Positions 14,734 through 22,217 of a DNA stretch of 25,561 nt are shown piece after piece. Source of the DNA: Nitrospinota bacterium (GTDB lineage Bacteria; UBA8248; JACPRG01); contig JASLXW010000006.1 in NCBI GenBank assembly GCA_030740135.1, positions 1 through 25,561 of the forward strand, written 5' to 3'. The notes beneath the pieces are model-generated. The model did not search any database. It was given only the letters and a program-made list of their open reading frames with translations, and was not told where the DNA came from. The stretch's first letter is position 1; the number at the start of each line of letters is the position of its first letter. Position numbers and translations under genes: made by a program.

Positions 14734-15261
14734 TCAGTCCTTTGCCAGGGCCACCATGTCCTCGGCGTCGCCGCCATCGGGGAACGGCCCCTGCTTGAGC
14801 TCGATGAGCTTGGTGTCCTCCTCCAGAAACTCGATGGAGTGGCCCTCCAGGAGCAGGATGAAATCGAAGGGCCGCAGGTTCGCGTCGCCCAGATGGTCCC
14901 CCTCGCGCGTGTAGACGCCGATACGCCCCAGCCCCCGCTGGCACATCATGAGCTGGAACTTGCTCGACCCGGGAATCGGCGACGAGACTTTGTGGTAGTG
15001 CGGTTTGACCTTGGAGCCCACCTCCCGGTTGAGGAGGACAATCTGGAGCGGCAGCGCGTTGTCCGTGACGTGGGCCTTGGTGTAGGTGTCCATGTCGATC
15101 TTGGACAGGTCGTAATGACGGGCCATGTGCGCCCGGTCCTCTTCGGTGTCGATCTTCGGCGGAAATTGGGAGTACTCTTCCAGATCCCCCCGGACGAGAA
15201 CCGCCACGGTCCTGCCGTCTTTCGCCTTGAAGTGTTTCAGCTTGTCCGATTCGACCTCCAC
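14734..15261 (-). CDS. Cupin-like protein of unknown function
   Basis: This 175-residue protein has no signal peptide. A cupin-type metal motif is suggested by PHYH (87-90) and the following beta-rich part, which includes EGHSIEFL with Glu139 and His141. The N-terminal half (KHFKAKDGRTVAVLVRG) is not recognised. The gene stands alone with its own promoter at 15317-15345, and it converges with the cytochrome c'-like gene. I cannot name a substrate. Metal binding and a small-molecule role are guesses from the fold pattern. Confidence 0.6.
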   Translation of the reverse strand: MEVESDKLKHFKAKDGRTVAVLVRGDLEEYSQFPPKIDTEEDRAHMARHYDLSKIDMDTYTKAHVTDNALPLQIVLLNREVGSKVKPHYHKVSSPIPGSSKFQLMMCQRGLGRIGVYTREGDHLGDANLRPFDFILLLEGHSIEFLEEDTKLIELKQGPFPDGGDAEDMVALAKD

Positions 15262-15316
15262 GCTTGGCCTCCCTCCAGGTGGGGCGGGACTCCGGCTTCA
15301 CACCATGTCTGAAGGC

Positions 15317-15345
15317 ATTATACGGCGGGCGTCCCGAGATGTCAG
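15317..15345 (-). promoter_or_regulatory. Sigma-70-like promoter for the cupin-like gene
   Basis: On the minus strand, CTGACA (15340-15345, five of six -35 consensus bases) and a perfect TATAAT (15317-15322) are separated by 17 bases. Transcription would begin near 15310, giving a leader of about 50 bases before the ATG at 15261. This is the best promoter match in the window. Confidence 0.65.
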
Positions 15346-15514
15346 GGCATGTTGATATCCGCTCCGGAATCGATCATCCTCTAAGGGAGATCGACGCTGA
15401 GGGCTCGACGGAAATCGATTCGCTTGCGGACAATCCGCCCATTCCGCGCGTGGCTTGACTCCCACGGCCCCCTGTCCACGTCCATCAAGAATTCCCACCG
15501 CATGAAAGGCCGTC

Positions 15515-16114
15515 ATGGAACTGAACGACATCATCACCGTCAATTGGATGTACGAGAAATTCTATCCCTACGTCGCCCGGCAGATCTTGGACGAATACGG
15601 CCGGACCTCCGGCCGGGCGCTCGAGATGGGGGCTTACGCGCCGGGGATCTCGGCCGCGCTCCTGGCGCTCGCCCCGGATCTCGAGATCACCGTCGCCGAC
15701 AACACGCCGGGCCTCAAACCCCATTTCGAGGATTACCTGGGCCGGGCGGGGGTGCTGGAAAAGGTCCGGATCGAGGAGGGCGACCCCGAGGCCCTGCATT
15801 ATCCGGACGGGAGCTTCGACCTGGTGTACTTCCGGGGCGCGCTCTTTTTCATCTGGGACCCGGTCAAGCTCCTGCGCGAGGCCGACCGGGTTCTCAAACC
15901 GGGGGGCGTGGCGCTCATCGGAGGCGGGTTCGGCGCGGGGGCGCCCAATGAGGTGATCGACAAGGTCGCCGCCGAAGCCCGGGACCTGAACCGCAAGCTC
16001 GGCAAGCGGGTGGTGAGCTACGAGGAGGCGGAAGCCTGCGCCCGGGAGGCCGGCGTGTGGGAGCGCTCCCGCCTCGATAAGAGACACGGGCTGTGGGTGG
16101 TGATCAAGAAATGA
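15515..16114 (+). CDS. Class I SAM-dependent methyltransferase
   Basis: The 199-residue protein has the Rossmann-type methyltransferase order. Motif I is a modified glycine loop ALEMGAYAPGIS (36-47), where the usual GxGxG reads GAYAPG. An acidic residue follows at VADN (60-63), then motif IV-like FDLVYFRGALFFI (101-113) and VLKPGGVALIGG (126-137). The start ATG at 15515 follows a weak AAAGG. It is read in the opposite direction to its neighbours and converges with the VOC gene. The substrate is unknown, a small molecule by size and similarity. The 253-bp upstream region has no obvious promoter of its own on the plus strand. Confidence 0.85.
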   Translation: MELNDIITVNWMYEKFYPYVARQILDEYGRTSGRALEMGAYAPGISAALLALAPDLEITVADNTPGLKPHFEDYLGRAGVLEKVRIEEGDPEALHYPDGSFDLVYFRGALFFIWDPVKLLREADRVLKPGGVALIGGGFGAGAPNEVIDKVAAEARDLNRKLGKRVVSYEEAEACAREAGVWERSRLDKRHGLWVVIKK

Positions 16115-16120
16115 TACCGG

Positions 16121-16168
16121 AAAGTCCCAGGGGGGCGGTTTTACAAAAAAGCCCCCCTTGGGGACTTT
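16121..16168. terminator. Large bidirectional hairpin between convergent genes
   Basis: The outer stem AAAGTCCC (16121-16128) pairs with GGGACTTT (16161-16168). The inner stem GGGGGGC (16130-16136) pairs with GCCCCCC (16151-16157), and TTTT (16139-16142) can pair with AAAA (16147-16150) at the tip. It lies between the methyltransferase stop (16114) and the VOC stop (16175), where both transcripts should end. Minus-strand reading meets a TTTTTT run within the structure, after a short CCCC-AA-GGGG hairpin. Confidence 0.7.
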
Positions 16169-16174
16169 GCCCCT

Positions 16175-16585
16175 TCAATGGTCCGGGTTCGCGCCTTCCA
16201 GGGGTTTCGAGACCTCCAGGACATAGCCGTCCGGGTCGTGGAGGAGAAACATCCGCGTCCCCCAGGGCATCGACGTCGGCTTGCAGACAAAGTCGGCGTC
16301 CATTCCTTTCAAGCGTTCGCATTCCGCGTCCACGTCGTCGCTTTGCAGCGTGAAGATCGACCCCCATCCCCGGTCGCCGGGTTCGGGTGGGGGGTTGAAC
16401 TTCCATTTTTCAAACTCCTCGCGCGACAGGTCTTCGTGCACCACCACGTTGAACCCGCCCACCTGAAACCGGGCGTCCTGCTCTCCCTCCCGGGCGATGG
16501 GGATCCCCATCACGTCCCGATAAAAGTGGACGGAGCGTTTCAGGTCCTTGACGAAAATGAAAATTGTTGAGATCCCGGTAATCAT
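16175..16585 (-). CDS. VOC superfamily (glyoxalase/bleomycin resistance/dioxygenase-like) protein
   Basis: The 136-residue protein has two beta-alpha-beta-beta-beta modules. The first runs ISTIFIFVKDLKRSVHFYRDVMGIPI (metal or substrate face). The second has WGSIFTLQSDDVDAECERL, then TRMFLLHDPDGYVLEVSKPL, the usual DPDGxxxEL/V ending with a metal-ligand Glu. It uses a divalent metal or acts as a binding protein. It lies 78 bases after the end of the F420-operon methyltransferase on the same strand and may be the last gene of that transcript. The hairpin at 16121-16168 would then end the unit. The substrate is unknown. Confidence 0.85.
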   Translation of the reverse strand: MITGISTIFIFVKDLKRSVHFYRDVMGIPIAREGEQDARFQVGGFNVVVHEDLSREEFEKWKFNPPPEPGDRGWGSIFTLQSDDVDAECERLKGMDADFVCKPTSMPWGTRMFLLHDPDGYVLEVSKPLEGANPDH

Positions 16586-16663
16586 GATTCCGGTCCCCTT
16601 CGGAGATTCACGTCCCTGGTCGTCTTGCGCCGCACGTCCGGAGGATTGTCGGAAGGATTATTC

Positions 16664-17446
16664 TCATCCGGTCTTTCTCGCCAGAAACAGGAGGTGACCT
16701 TTCCTTGTGATTTCCTTGCCTCCGCCGCTGAGGTGGGCGCGCAAGCCTTCTTCTCTCCGGGGGTTCAGGCCCCATCGCTTGGGCGCGTTCCCGCCACCGA
16801 GCAGGACGCCCTCGGCCTCTTCCGGGGAGCGGAAGACCAGGACCTCCTCCTCCACCCGGCCGTGAACGATGTCGAACCCGGCGTCCACCAGTCCGCGGGT
16901 CAACGAGTCCTCCGTATAGGCGAACTTCGAAGGGACCCCGGTCTCCTTCCATTGATTCATGCGGACCGCGACCGCCGCGAAATGCGACCCGGGGGCCAGG
17001 GCGCGGCCCGCCCGCTCGATCAGGGCGTCGGCCATGCACAGGTGCGCCGTCAGGACATCGGGCCGTCCACCCCACCGGGCGTCGTCGTATTCCACCGCCT
17101 CCACATCGGCGACGGCGAAGCGGATATCCGCGATCCCGCCGGCCTCGGCCCGTCGGGTCGCCTTTTGAATCGCCTCCGCGTCCCGGTCCAGCCCCACGAT
17201 CTCCGCCGCGTGAGGCGCCAGGGCGAAGGTGAGCTTTCCGGTCCCGCAGCCCAGGTCGAGCACGCGGTCGGCCTTCGTCATCTCCTCCAGGAGCCAACCC
17301 AGGAAGACGGGGCTGATGGCCGCATGCCGCCACGGACCCTGAAGAGACGCGGTCCAGGAAATCCGCCTCGTGTCCCAGGCGAAGCGATTCCCGCCGACGT
17401 CCGGCCCGGCCGGCGAGGCGGACGTGGAGCGCGCGTCCGCGGTCAT
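16664..17446 (-). CDS. SAM-dependent methyltransferase at the tail of the F420 operon
   Basis: The ATG at 17446 overlaps the HD-domain gene stop by four bases (ATGA). The frame is open further upstream, but that part lies inside the HD gene in another phase and is an artefact. The 260-residue protein has motif I VLDLGCGTGKL (62-72), an acidic binding residue in VGLDRDA (84-90), FAVADVEAVEYDD and a later PGSHFAAVAVR segment. It is a typical class I small-molecule methyltransferase. Coupling to the F420 genes suggests a role with the cofactor or in its supply, but no known F420 step needs methylation, so the role is unknown. Confidence 0.85.
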   Translation of the reverse strand: MTADARSTSASPAGPDVGGNRFAWDTRRISWTASLQGPWRHAAISPVFLGWLLEEMTKADRVLDLGCGTGKLTFALAPHAAEIVGLDRDAEAIQKATRRAEAGGIADIRFAVADVEAVEYDDARWGGRPDVLTAHLCMADALIERAGRALAPGSHFAAVAVRMNQWKETGVPSKFAYTEDSLTRGLVDAGFDIVHGRVEEEVLVFRSPEEAEGVLLGGGNAPKRWGLNPRREEGLRAHLSGGGKEITRKGHLLFLARKTG

Positions 17447-18003
17447 CCGGCAAGCCCCAGGCTCTCGGCGTTCTCTTTCATGACGTCCAGGACGATCTGA
17501 AGGTGCTCTTCCAGGGGAACGCCCAGGTCCTCGGCCGCCTCTTCGATCTGTGCCCGGTCGACGCCCTTGGCGAACGCCTTGTCCTTCCACTTCTTCTTGA
17601 CGGACTTGATCTTCATGTCCGAAATGTCCCGGGTCGGACGCACTAGGACGCAGGCCGTGATGAGGCCGACCAGCTCGTCGACCGCGAAGAGCGCCTTGGC
17701 CATGTTCGACGTCCGGGGGACGTTCAGGTATTCAGCGTGCCCCTTGATCGCCTCCAGCCCGTCTTCCGGAAACCCTTTTTCCTCCAGGACTTTGACCCCC
17801 ACGAGGGGGTGTTCGTCCGGGGTGGGGTGTTTCTCGTAATCCAGGTCGTGGACAAGGCCGACCACCCCCCAAGAATCCTCGTCCTCCCCGAATCTCCGGG
17901 CGTAGGTCCGCATCGCGGCCTCGACGGCGAGGGCGTGCCTGCGGAGGTTCTCGCTTTGCGTCCACTCGTGAAGAAGGCCCTCGGCCTCGTTTCGCGTCAT
18001 CAT
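17443..18003 (-). CDS. HD-domain phosphohydrolase
   Basis: The 186-residue protein has the HD signature spread over its length: His23 (RRHALAV), His52-Asp53 (LVHDLDYEKHP) and Asp109 (LFAVDELVG), the usual H...HD...D metal-ligand set. The gene begins ATGATG: the first ATG at 18003 and the second at 18000 both overlap the cofE stop (18000-18002), so either could be used. It is closely packed after cofE and coupled to the methyltransferase. HD proteins hydrolyse phosphomonoesters or nucleotides. A role in clearing a phosphorylated side-product of F420 assembly is a guess. Confidence 0.85.
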   Translation of the reverse strand: MMTRNEAEGLLHEWTQSENLRRHALAVEAAMRTYARRFGEDEDSWGVVGLVHDLDYEKHPTPDEHPLVGVKVLEEKGFPEDGLEAIKGHAEYLNVPRTSNMAKALFAVDELVGLITACVLVRPTRDISDMKIKSVKKKWKDKAFAKGVDRAQIEEAAEDLGVPLEEHLQIVLDVMKENAESLGLAG

Positions 18004-18782
18004 CGCTTGCCGCCTCCCCGGAAAAAGTCCTCATCCTTGGGCCGAAAGAGCGCCCGGGCGCCCGCGTCGCTTTTTTCAAATTCCACCCCCCGGATCAGGA
18101 CCGCCGGCCGTCCCTCGCCCGCCTGGCCCATCAGCAGAGAGGCCGCCGCCGCCGCTTCATCCGCCTGGGCCACGACGGTGATCTGGAGCGTTCTGCCGAA
18201 CAGGTCCGCGTCGCCGCGGCGGTCGATGATAGGCTCGATGCCCGCCGCCCCGATGGCCACCCCCACGACCCCGCGCCGGAACGGCCGCCCATGGGTGTCG
18301 CTGACGATCACGGCCACCTCCGTCGCCGTCTTTTCGCGGATCGCGTCGCGCAGCTTCCGGGCCGAGGCGTCCGCGTCTTCCGGCAGGAGGACGACGACGT
18401 CCTCCCCTTCCGGGCCGCTGAACACGTTGGAGCGGTCCACGCCGGCGTTGGCGCAAACGACGCCCGTGCGATGCTCCGTCACCAGGGCCGTCCGCGAGGC
18501 CAGCACCACTTCGTTGGATTCGCCCAGAATGACCTCGACCAGCCGGGGGTCCCGGTCCGTCGAAGCGGCGATGTCCCGGGCCCGAGGCGTCGGCGCCACT
18601 TCGGACAGGGTGCAGACCCGCCCTTCGGCCTTGGAGACGATTTTCTGGGCCACCACCAGGATATCGCCCGGCTGGAATTCCATTCCGCCCGCCCGCGCGG
18701 CCCGGCAGAGGATTCCCGCCAGGTCGTCGCCCGGCTTGATCTCGGGAATGTCGGGCAGCACCCGGCCTTGATAACCGTTCAC
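18000..18782 (-). CDS. cofE: Coenzyme F420-0:L-glutamate ligase (CofE)
   Basis: CofE adds gamma-linked glutamates to F420-0 with GTP. A longer frame is open, but the correct start is GTG at 18782, which overlaps the cofC stop (GTGA) and yields 260 residues, about the usual family length. Motifs seen: VVAQKIVSKAEG (43-54), NAGVDRSN (112-119), SDTHGRPFR (161-169) and GQAGEGRPAVLIRG (219-232). There is no C-terminal nitroreductase domain, unlike actinobacterial FbiB. In this operon that domain is encoded separately at 20432-21052. The glutamate chain length cannot be predicted. Confidence 0.95.
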   Translation of the reverse strand: MNGYQGRVLPDIPEIKPGDDLAGILCRAARAGGMEFQPGDILVVAQKIVSKAEGRVCTLSEVAPTPRARDIAASTDRDPRLVEVILGESNEVVLASRTALVTEHRTGVVCANAGVDRSNVFSGPEGEDVVVLLPEDADASARKLRDAIREKTATEVAVIVSDTHGRPFRRGVVGVAIGAAGIEPIIDRRGDADLFGRTLQITVVAQADEAAAAASLLMGQAGEGRPAVLIRGVEFEKSDAGARALFRPKDEDFFRGGGKR

Positions 18783-19459
18783 GGCGAGACCACCGGACCC
18801 AATGCGAGAATTTTCGAGAGCCCGCTCAGGGCCTTGGGGTCCAATGCGCCGCGCAGGGATTCCAGGTCTTCCGGCAGGTCTATGTCCAGACCCAGACCGG
18901 CCGAGCGATGCTCCAGGAAGGCCACGCCGCTTGCGACGGCCCGCGCCCGGTGGCCGTTGAAGCTGTCCGGTCCGAAGGACGGGCTCAGGACATCCGGCGG
19001 ATGAAGGAGCAGGGCGTTGGTCCCCTCGCCGCGACGCGAAGGGGCCGCCACGACGCATGGCGCCTCCGTCGCGCGGAGAGCGGCCATTGCGTCCACGTCC
19101 TCGGGCTTCAGGAGGGGAAGGTCCGCGGGAATGATCAGGATTGCTTCCGGCGGGAGTCCCGACGCGGCAACCTCCCGATCCGGAGAATCGCGGAATGCCG
19201 AGACGGCCTCGCGGAGGGCGCCGTTCAGGTCCGCGGATTCCTCGAAGAAAGAATCCGCGCCGAGCGTCTGCGCCGCCGACCGGGCATCGACGTCTTTGGA
19301 GATCAGGACGACGCGTTCCACGGATTCCGCCACGGCCAGGGAACGGAGGACGCGTCTCATCATCCAGAAGGCCAAGCGCCCCCGGGCTTCTTCGTCCAGG
19401 ACCGAGGACAGGCGCGTTTTTCCATCCCGGAACCCTTTGAGCGGAACGAGCGCAATCAT
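18779..19459 (-). CDS. cofC: 2-phospho-L-lactate / phosphoenolpyruvate guanylyltransferase (CofC/FbiD)
   Basis: The 226-residue protein starts MIALVPLKGFRDGKTRLS, matching the VPxK...KTRL nucleotide-binding start of CofC. It has a catalytic-site segment IIPADLPLL (109-117), GEGTNALLL (144-152) and FGPDSFNGH (162-170). It activates a phosphorylated C3 acid with GTP to form the guanylated donor used by CofD. Archaeal enzymes use 2-phospholactate and bacterial ones generally phosphoenolpyruvate. The neighbouring nitroreductase favours the latter. The gene overlaps cofE by four bases and follows cofD by 15. Confidence 0.95.
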   Translation of the reverse strand: MIALVPLKGFRDGKTRLSSVLDEEARGRLAFWMMRRVLRSLAVAESVERVVLISKDVDARSAAQTLGADSFFEESADLNGALREAVSAFRDSPDREVAASGLPPEAILIIPADLPLLKPEDVDAMAALRATEAPCVVAAPSRRGEGTNALLLHPPDVLSPSFGPDSFNGHRARAVASGVAFLEHRSAGLGLDIDLPEDLESLRGALDPKALSGLSKILALGPVVSP

Positions 19460-19474
19460 GGGGAGGTCGGCCCT

Positions 19475-20431
19475 TTATGTGCGGGATGCCCGGAAAATTT
19501 CGTCCGAAATTTCAAGGACTTCGCGGCCCAGCCGGGTCTTGTCTTCCAGCGTGTTCATGACCGTGTTCGTGACCCGGACGCGGAGGCCCATTCTCTCCAC
19601 AAGCGGGGCCTCGTCGCGATCCACTTCGTCTAGCACGAAGCCATCGAGCAAGTCAACGTAACGCCGGGCCACCCCGGAAGCCGACGGCTCCTCGCCCATC
19701 TCCTTCATCATTTTCGCCGCGGGGCCTTTGAGGGCTTGCCCCCCCACGATGGGGCTCACGGCCACCTTCGGGCCGGGGGAGGACCGGATGGCGTCGGCCA
19801 TGCCCGGCAGCTCCAGGATCGGCCCCAGGCTCACGAAGGGGTTGGACGGGCAGAAAATGACGGCCCGCGCCCGGGCCAGGGCCGATAGCGCCGCCTCGGT
19901 GGGCCCGGCGTCCTCGATCCCCTCGAAACGAATCCCGGTGATCGGCGTTTCCGCCCGCCGGGCCACGAAATAGTCCTGGAACTCCAGCTCGCCTTCCGGC
20001 GTGAGGACGCGCGTCCGGACCGGGGCGTCCGTCATGGGCAGGACGGCGCTTCGGACCCCCAGCGCGCGGCAGAGGATCCCCGTGACTTCCGTCAGGGATT
20101 TTTTCTGATCGAGGAGCGCGCGGCGCAGCAGGTGGGTGCCCAGGTCGCGGTCGCCCAGACGGAACCAGGCGGGATGGCCGTAGCGCTCGAGCATGTCGAG
20201 GGCGTGGGTCGTATCGGACGCCACGCCCCAGCCCGGGCCCGGGTCCGCCAGGCCCGCCAGGGTGTACATGACCGTGTCGATGTCCGGAGAAACGTGGAGG
20301 CCGTAAAGCGTGAGGTCGTCGGCGGTGTTGACGACAGCCGCGACCCTTTCCGGCGGGGCCGCGTGGGCGAGTCCCAGGACCAGCTTCGCCCCTCCGACGC
20401 CCCCCGCGAGCGCAACGATCAGGTCATTCAT
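19475..20431 (-). CDS. cofD: 2-phospho-L-lactate transferase (CofD/FbiA)
   Basis: The 318-residue protein begins IVALAGGVGGAKLVLGLA (5-22), the glycine-rich loop of CofD. It continues with VVNTADDLTLYGLHVSPDIDT (33-53), where the metal-binding Asp residues lie (Asp50). It also has GDRDLGTHLLR, CPSNPFVSLGPIL and GPKVAVSPIVGG. It joins the guanylated donor to the deazaflavin FO, making F420-0 or, with the PEP route, dehydro-F420-0. The stop of the upstream nitroreductase abuts its start ATG (TGA-ATG), so the two are coupled. Length and motifs are standard. Confidence 0.96.
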   Translation of the reverse strand: MNDLIVALAGGVGGAKLVLGLAHAAPPERVAAVVNTADDLTLYGLHVSPDIDTVMYTLAGLADPGPGWGVASDTTHALDMLERYGHPAWFRLGDRDLGTHLLRRALLDQKKSLTEVTGILCRALGVRSAVLPMTDAPVRTRVLTPEGELEFQDYFVARRAETPITGIRFEGIEDAGPTEAALSALARARAVIFCPSNPFVSLGPILELPGMADAIRSSPGPKVAVSPIVGGQALKGPAAKMMKEMGEEPSASGVARRYVDLLDGFVLDEVDRDEAPLVERMGLRVRVTNTVMNTLEDKTRLGREVLEISDEIFRASRT

Positions 20432-21052
20432 TCAGCGGTGCAGAACCGTCAGCGCGTAGGCGGGCCTCCCCGGGGGTTCTTCCCGCGGGGGCCGGCCGAG
20501 GGCGACGAGCATGTGGGGATGGAAATCGCCGGGCAGGTCCAGGGTCGACCGGACCAGGGCGGGACAAAACAGCGGCGCGCAAACCCAACAGGCGGCGATG
20601 TTCCGCGCGTGGGCGGCCAGAAGAACGTTCTGAAGGGCGGCGCCCAGGCTCTGCGTCGCCATGGTTTCCTCGGCGGCCCGCCGGAAGGCGTCGGGGTATC
20701 GGTCCAGATCTTCTTTGTACAGACACGCGATCAACAAGGCGCTGGCGGGAAGGAGCAGGTCGAGGGATTTTTGTATCCGGGCGCGGATGCGATCTTCGGA
20801 GAGGATGCCGTCGTTCCGGAGGTCGGATTCAAAGGCGGCGGCCATCCGGCGGACCAGGCGCGCTTTGATCTCGGGGGTTGAAACAATGACGAATCGCCAG
20901 GGGCGGGTCTTGTGCGGGGAGGGCGCCCACCCGGCGGCCTGGACGACGCGGTCCACCTCTTCGGGCGGTACGCTTCCCGGACCGAACTGCCGGCGGGAGC
21001 GGCGCGACTCCAGGAATTGAAAATAGATGTCCCCGTCCCGAGACTCAGGCAT
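20432..21052 (-). CDS. Nitroreductase-family FMN protein, probable dehydro-F420-0 reductase
   Basis: The ATG at 21052 gives 206 residues. A TTG at 21082 would add ten residues but has no better ribosome site. The FMN phosphate-binding segment SRRSRRQF (16-23) is followed by APSPHKTRPWRFV (43-55), then AACWVCAPLFCPALVRSTLDLP (153-174) near the C-terminus. These blocks resemble, from memory, the C-terminal domain of mycobacterial FbiB, which reduces dehydro-F420-0. The gene stands between cofH and cofD, abutting cofD. Both placement and resemblance support a role as a stand-alone reductase in the PEP-dependent route. A general nitroreductase function is the alternative. Confidence 0.85.
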   Translation of the reverse strand: MPESRDGDIYFQFLESRRSRRQFGPGSVPPEEVDRVVQAAGWAPSPHKTRPWRFVIVSTPEIKARLVRRMAAAFESDLRNDGILSEDRIRARIQKSLDLLLPASALLIACLYKEDLDRYPDAFRRAAEETMATQSLGAALQNVLLAAHARNIAACWVCAPLFCPALVRSTLDLPGDFHPHMLVALGRPPREEPPGRPAYALTVLHR

Positions 21053-21083
21053 GACGGCACCCGGCGGACCCCAGTGGCTCAAG

Positions 21084-22205
21084 TCATCCGTTCGAGGAGA
21101 CAGGCTCCAACGAAGGGCGCTTTTCGTACACCGTCGTCCGCTCGACGGGGATCCGGCCGTTATTAAGGATGATCTCGCGGAGCTGCTCGACCGAGGCGCG
21201 ATCTCCCCACTCCGATCCGGACATGTTGGAGATCTTCTCCTCCATCAGCGTCCCCCCCACGTCGTTGCAGCCGACCCGCAGGGCCTCGCCGGCGGCTTGC
21301 AGGCCGATCTTCGGCCAGCTCGACTGGATGTTGAAGATCGTCTCGCGGAAATAGATCCGGCTGACGGCGTAAACCTTGAAGACCTCTTCATTGGGGATCA
21401 TTCTCAGGATGTCGTACTCTCGGCCGAGCGCGTTGTCGTAAGGAATGAACGGCAGCGGAACGAACTCGGTGAATCCCCCCGTGTCCTTCTGGATGTTCCG
21501 GGTGACCTCGAGGTGCTCCCCGACATCTTCCGGGGACTCCACGTGGCCGAACATGATGGTGGAAGTCGCCGGGATCCCCTGGCGGTGAATCTCTTTCATG
21601 ATCTCCACCCAACGCCCGGTCGTCAGCTTCTCGGGGCAGATGATCCGGCGCACGCGCTCGACCAGGATTTCCGCGGCGGTCCCGGGCGTGCTGCCGAGTC
21701 CGGAGTCTTTCAGGATGGAGATGACCTCGGCGGAGGTCTTGCCCGACAATTCGGTCATGTAATTGATCTCTTCGCTCGAATAGGCGTGGATGTGGATGTC
21801 GGGGGCGACGCGCTTCACCCGCTTGAGGAGGTCCGCGTAGTAATCCAGCGTGATGAACGGGTGAAGACCGCCCTGGATGCAGACCTCGGTGGCGCCGAAG
21901 GCGACAGCTTCGCCGACCTTCCGCTCGATTTCCTCATCATTGACGAAATACGCCCCCTCCTGCCCCGCCTTCCGGGAGAAGCCGCAAAACGCGCAGCTGC
22001 CCACGCAGATGTTGGTGAAGTTCATATTCCGGTTGACGACGTAGGTGACCTCGTCGCCGTTGACCTCCGCCCGAATGGCGTCCGCCAAATCGAAAAGCCG
22101 CCGGGTCTGTTCGGGGTCTTTCGATTTCAACAGGACCGCCGCGTCCTGGGGGCCGATTTCCCGTCCGCGCTCGGCCTTTCGAAAGGCTTCGGCAAATGTA
22201 GGCAT
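21084..22205 (-). CDS. cofH: FO synthase subunit 2, tyrosine/aminouracil radical SAM enzyme (CofH)
   Basis: This is a 373-residue radical SAM protein. The [4Fe-4S] ligands are Cys67, Cys71 and Cys74 (CVGSCAFC), set in the CofH-typical context NRNMNFTNIC. Further matches are EVCIQGGLHP, STPGTAAEIL and FVPLPFIPYDN. It transfers the 4-hydroxyphenyl group of tyrosine to 5-amino-6-ribitylaminouracil, and CofG then closes the ring. The ATG at 22205 follows GAGGAC eight to nine bases upstream, and the cofG stop lies only 13 bases away. The menaquinone enzymes MqnE and MqnC belong to the same family, but the operon context settles the call. Confidence 0.95.
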   Translation of the reverse strand: MPTFAEAFRKAERGREIGPQDAAVLLKSKDPEQTRRLFDLADAIRAEVNGDEVTYVVNRNMNFTNICVGSCAFCGFSRKAGQEGAYFVNDEEIERKVGEAVAFGATEVCIQGGLHPFITLDYYADLLKRVKRVAPDIHIHAYSSEEINYMTELSGKTSAEVISILKDSGLGSTPGTAAEILVERVRRIICPEKLTTGRWVEIMKEIHRQGIPATSTIMFGHVESPEDVGEHLEVTRNIQKDTGGFTEFVPLPFIPYDNALGREYDILRMIPNEEVFKVYAVSRIYFRETIFNIQSSWPKIGLQAAGEALRVGCNDVGGTLMEEKISNMSGSEWGDRASVEQLREIILNNGRIPVERTTVYEKRPSLEPVSSNG

Positions 22206-22217
22206 CTTGTGTTGTCC

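Noticed and set aside
17447..17590. 48-codon N-terminal extension of the methyltransferase
   Set aside because: It lies inside the HD-domain gene in another phase, is Arg/Gly-rich and lacks family character; the ATG at 17446 is coupled to the HD stop.
18783..19058. N-terminal extension of CofE
   Set aside because: It lies inside cofC in another phase. The GTG at 18782 gives the normal family length and start.
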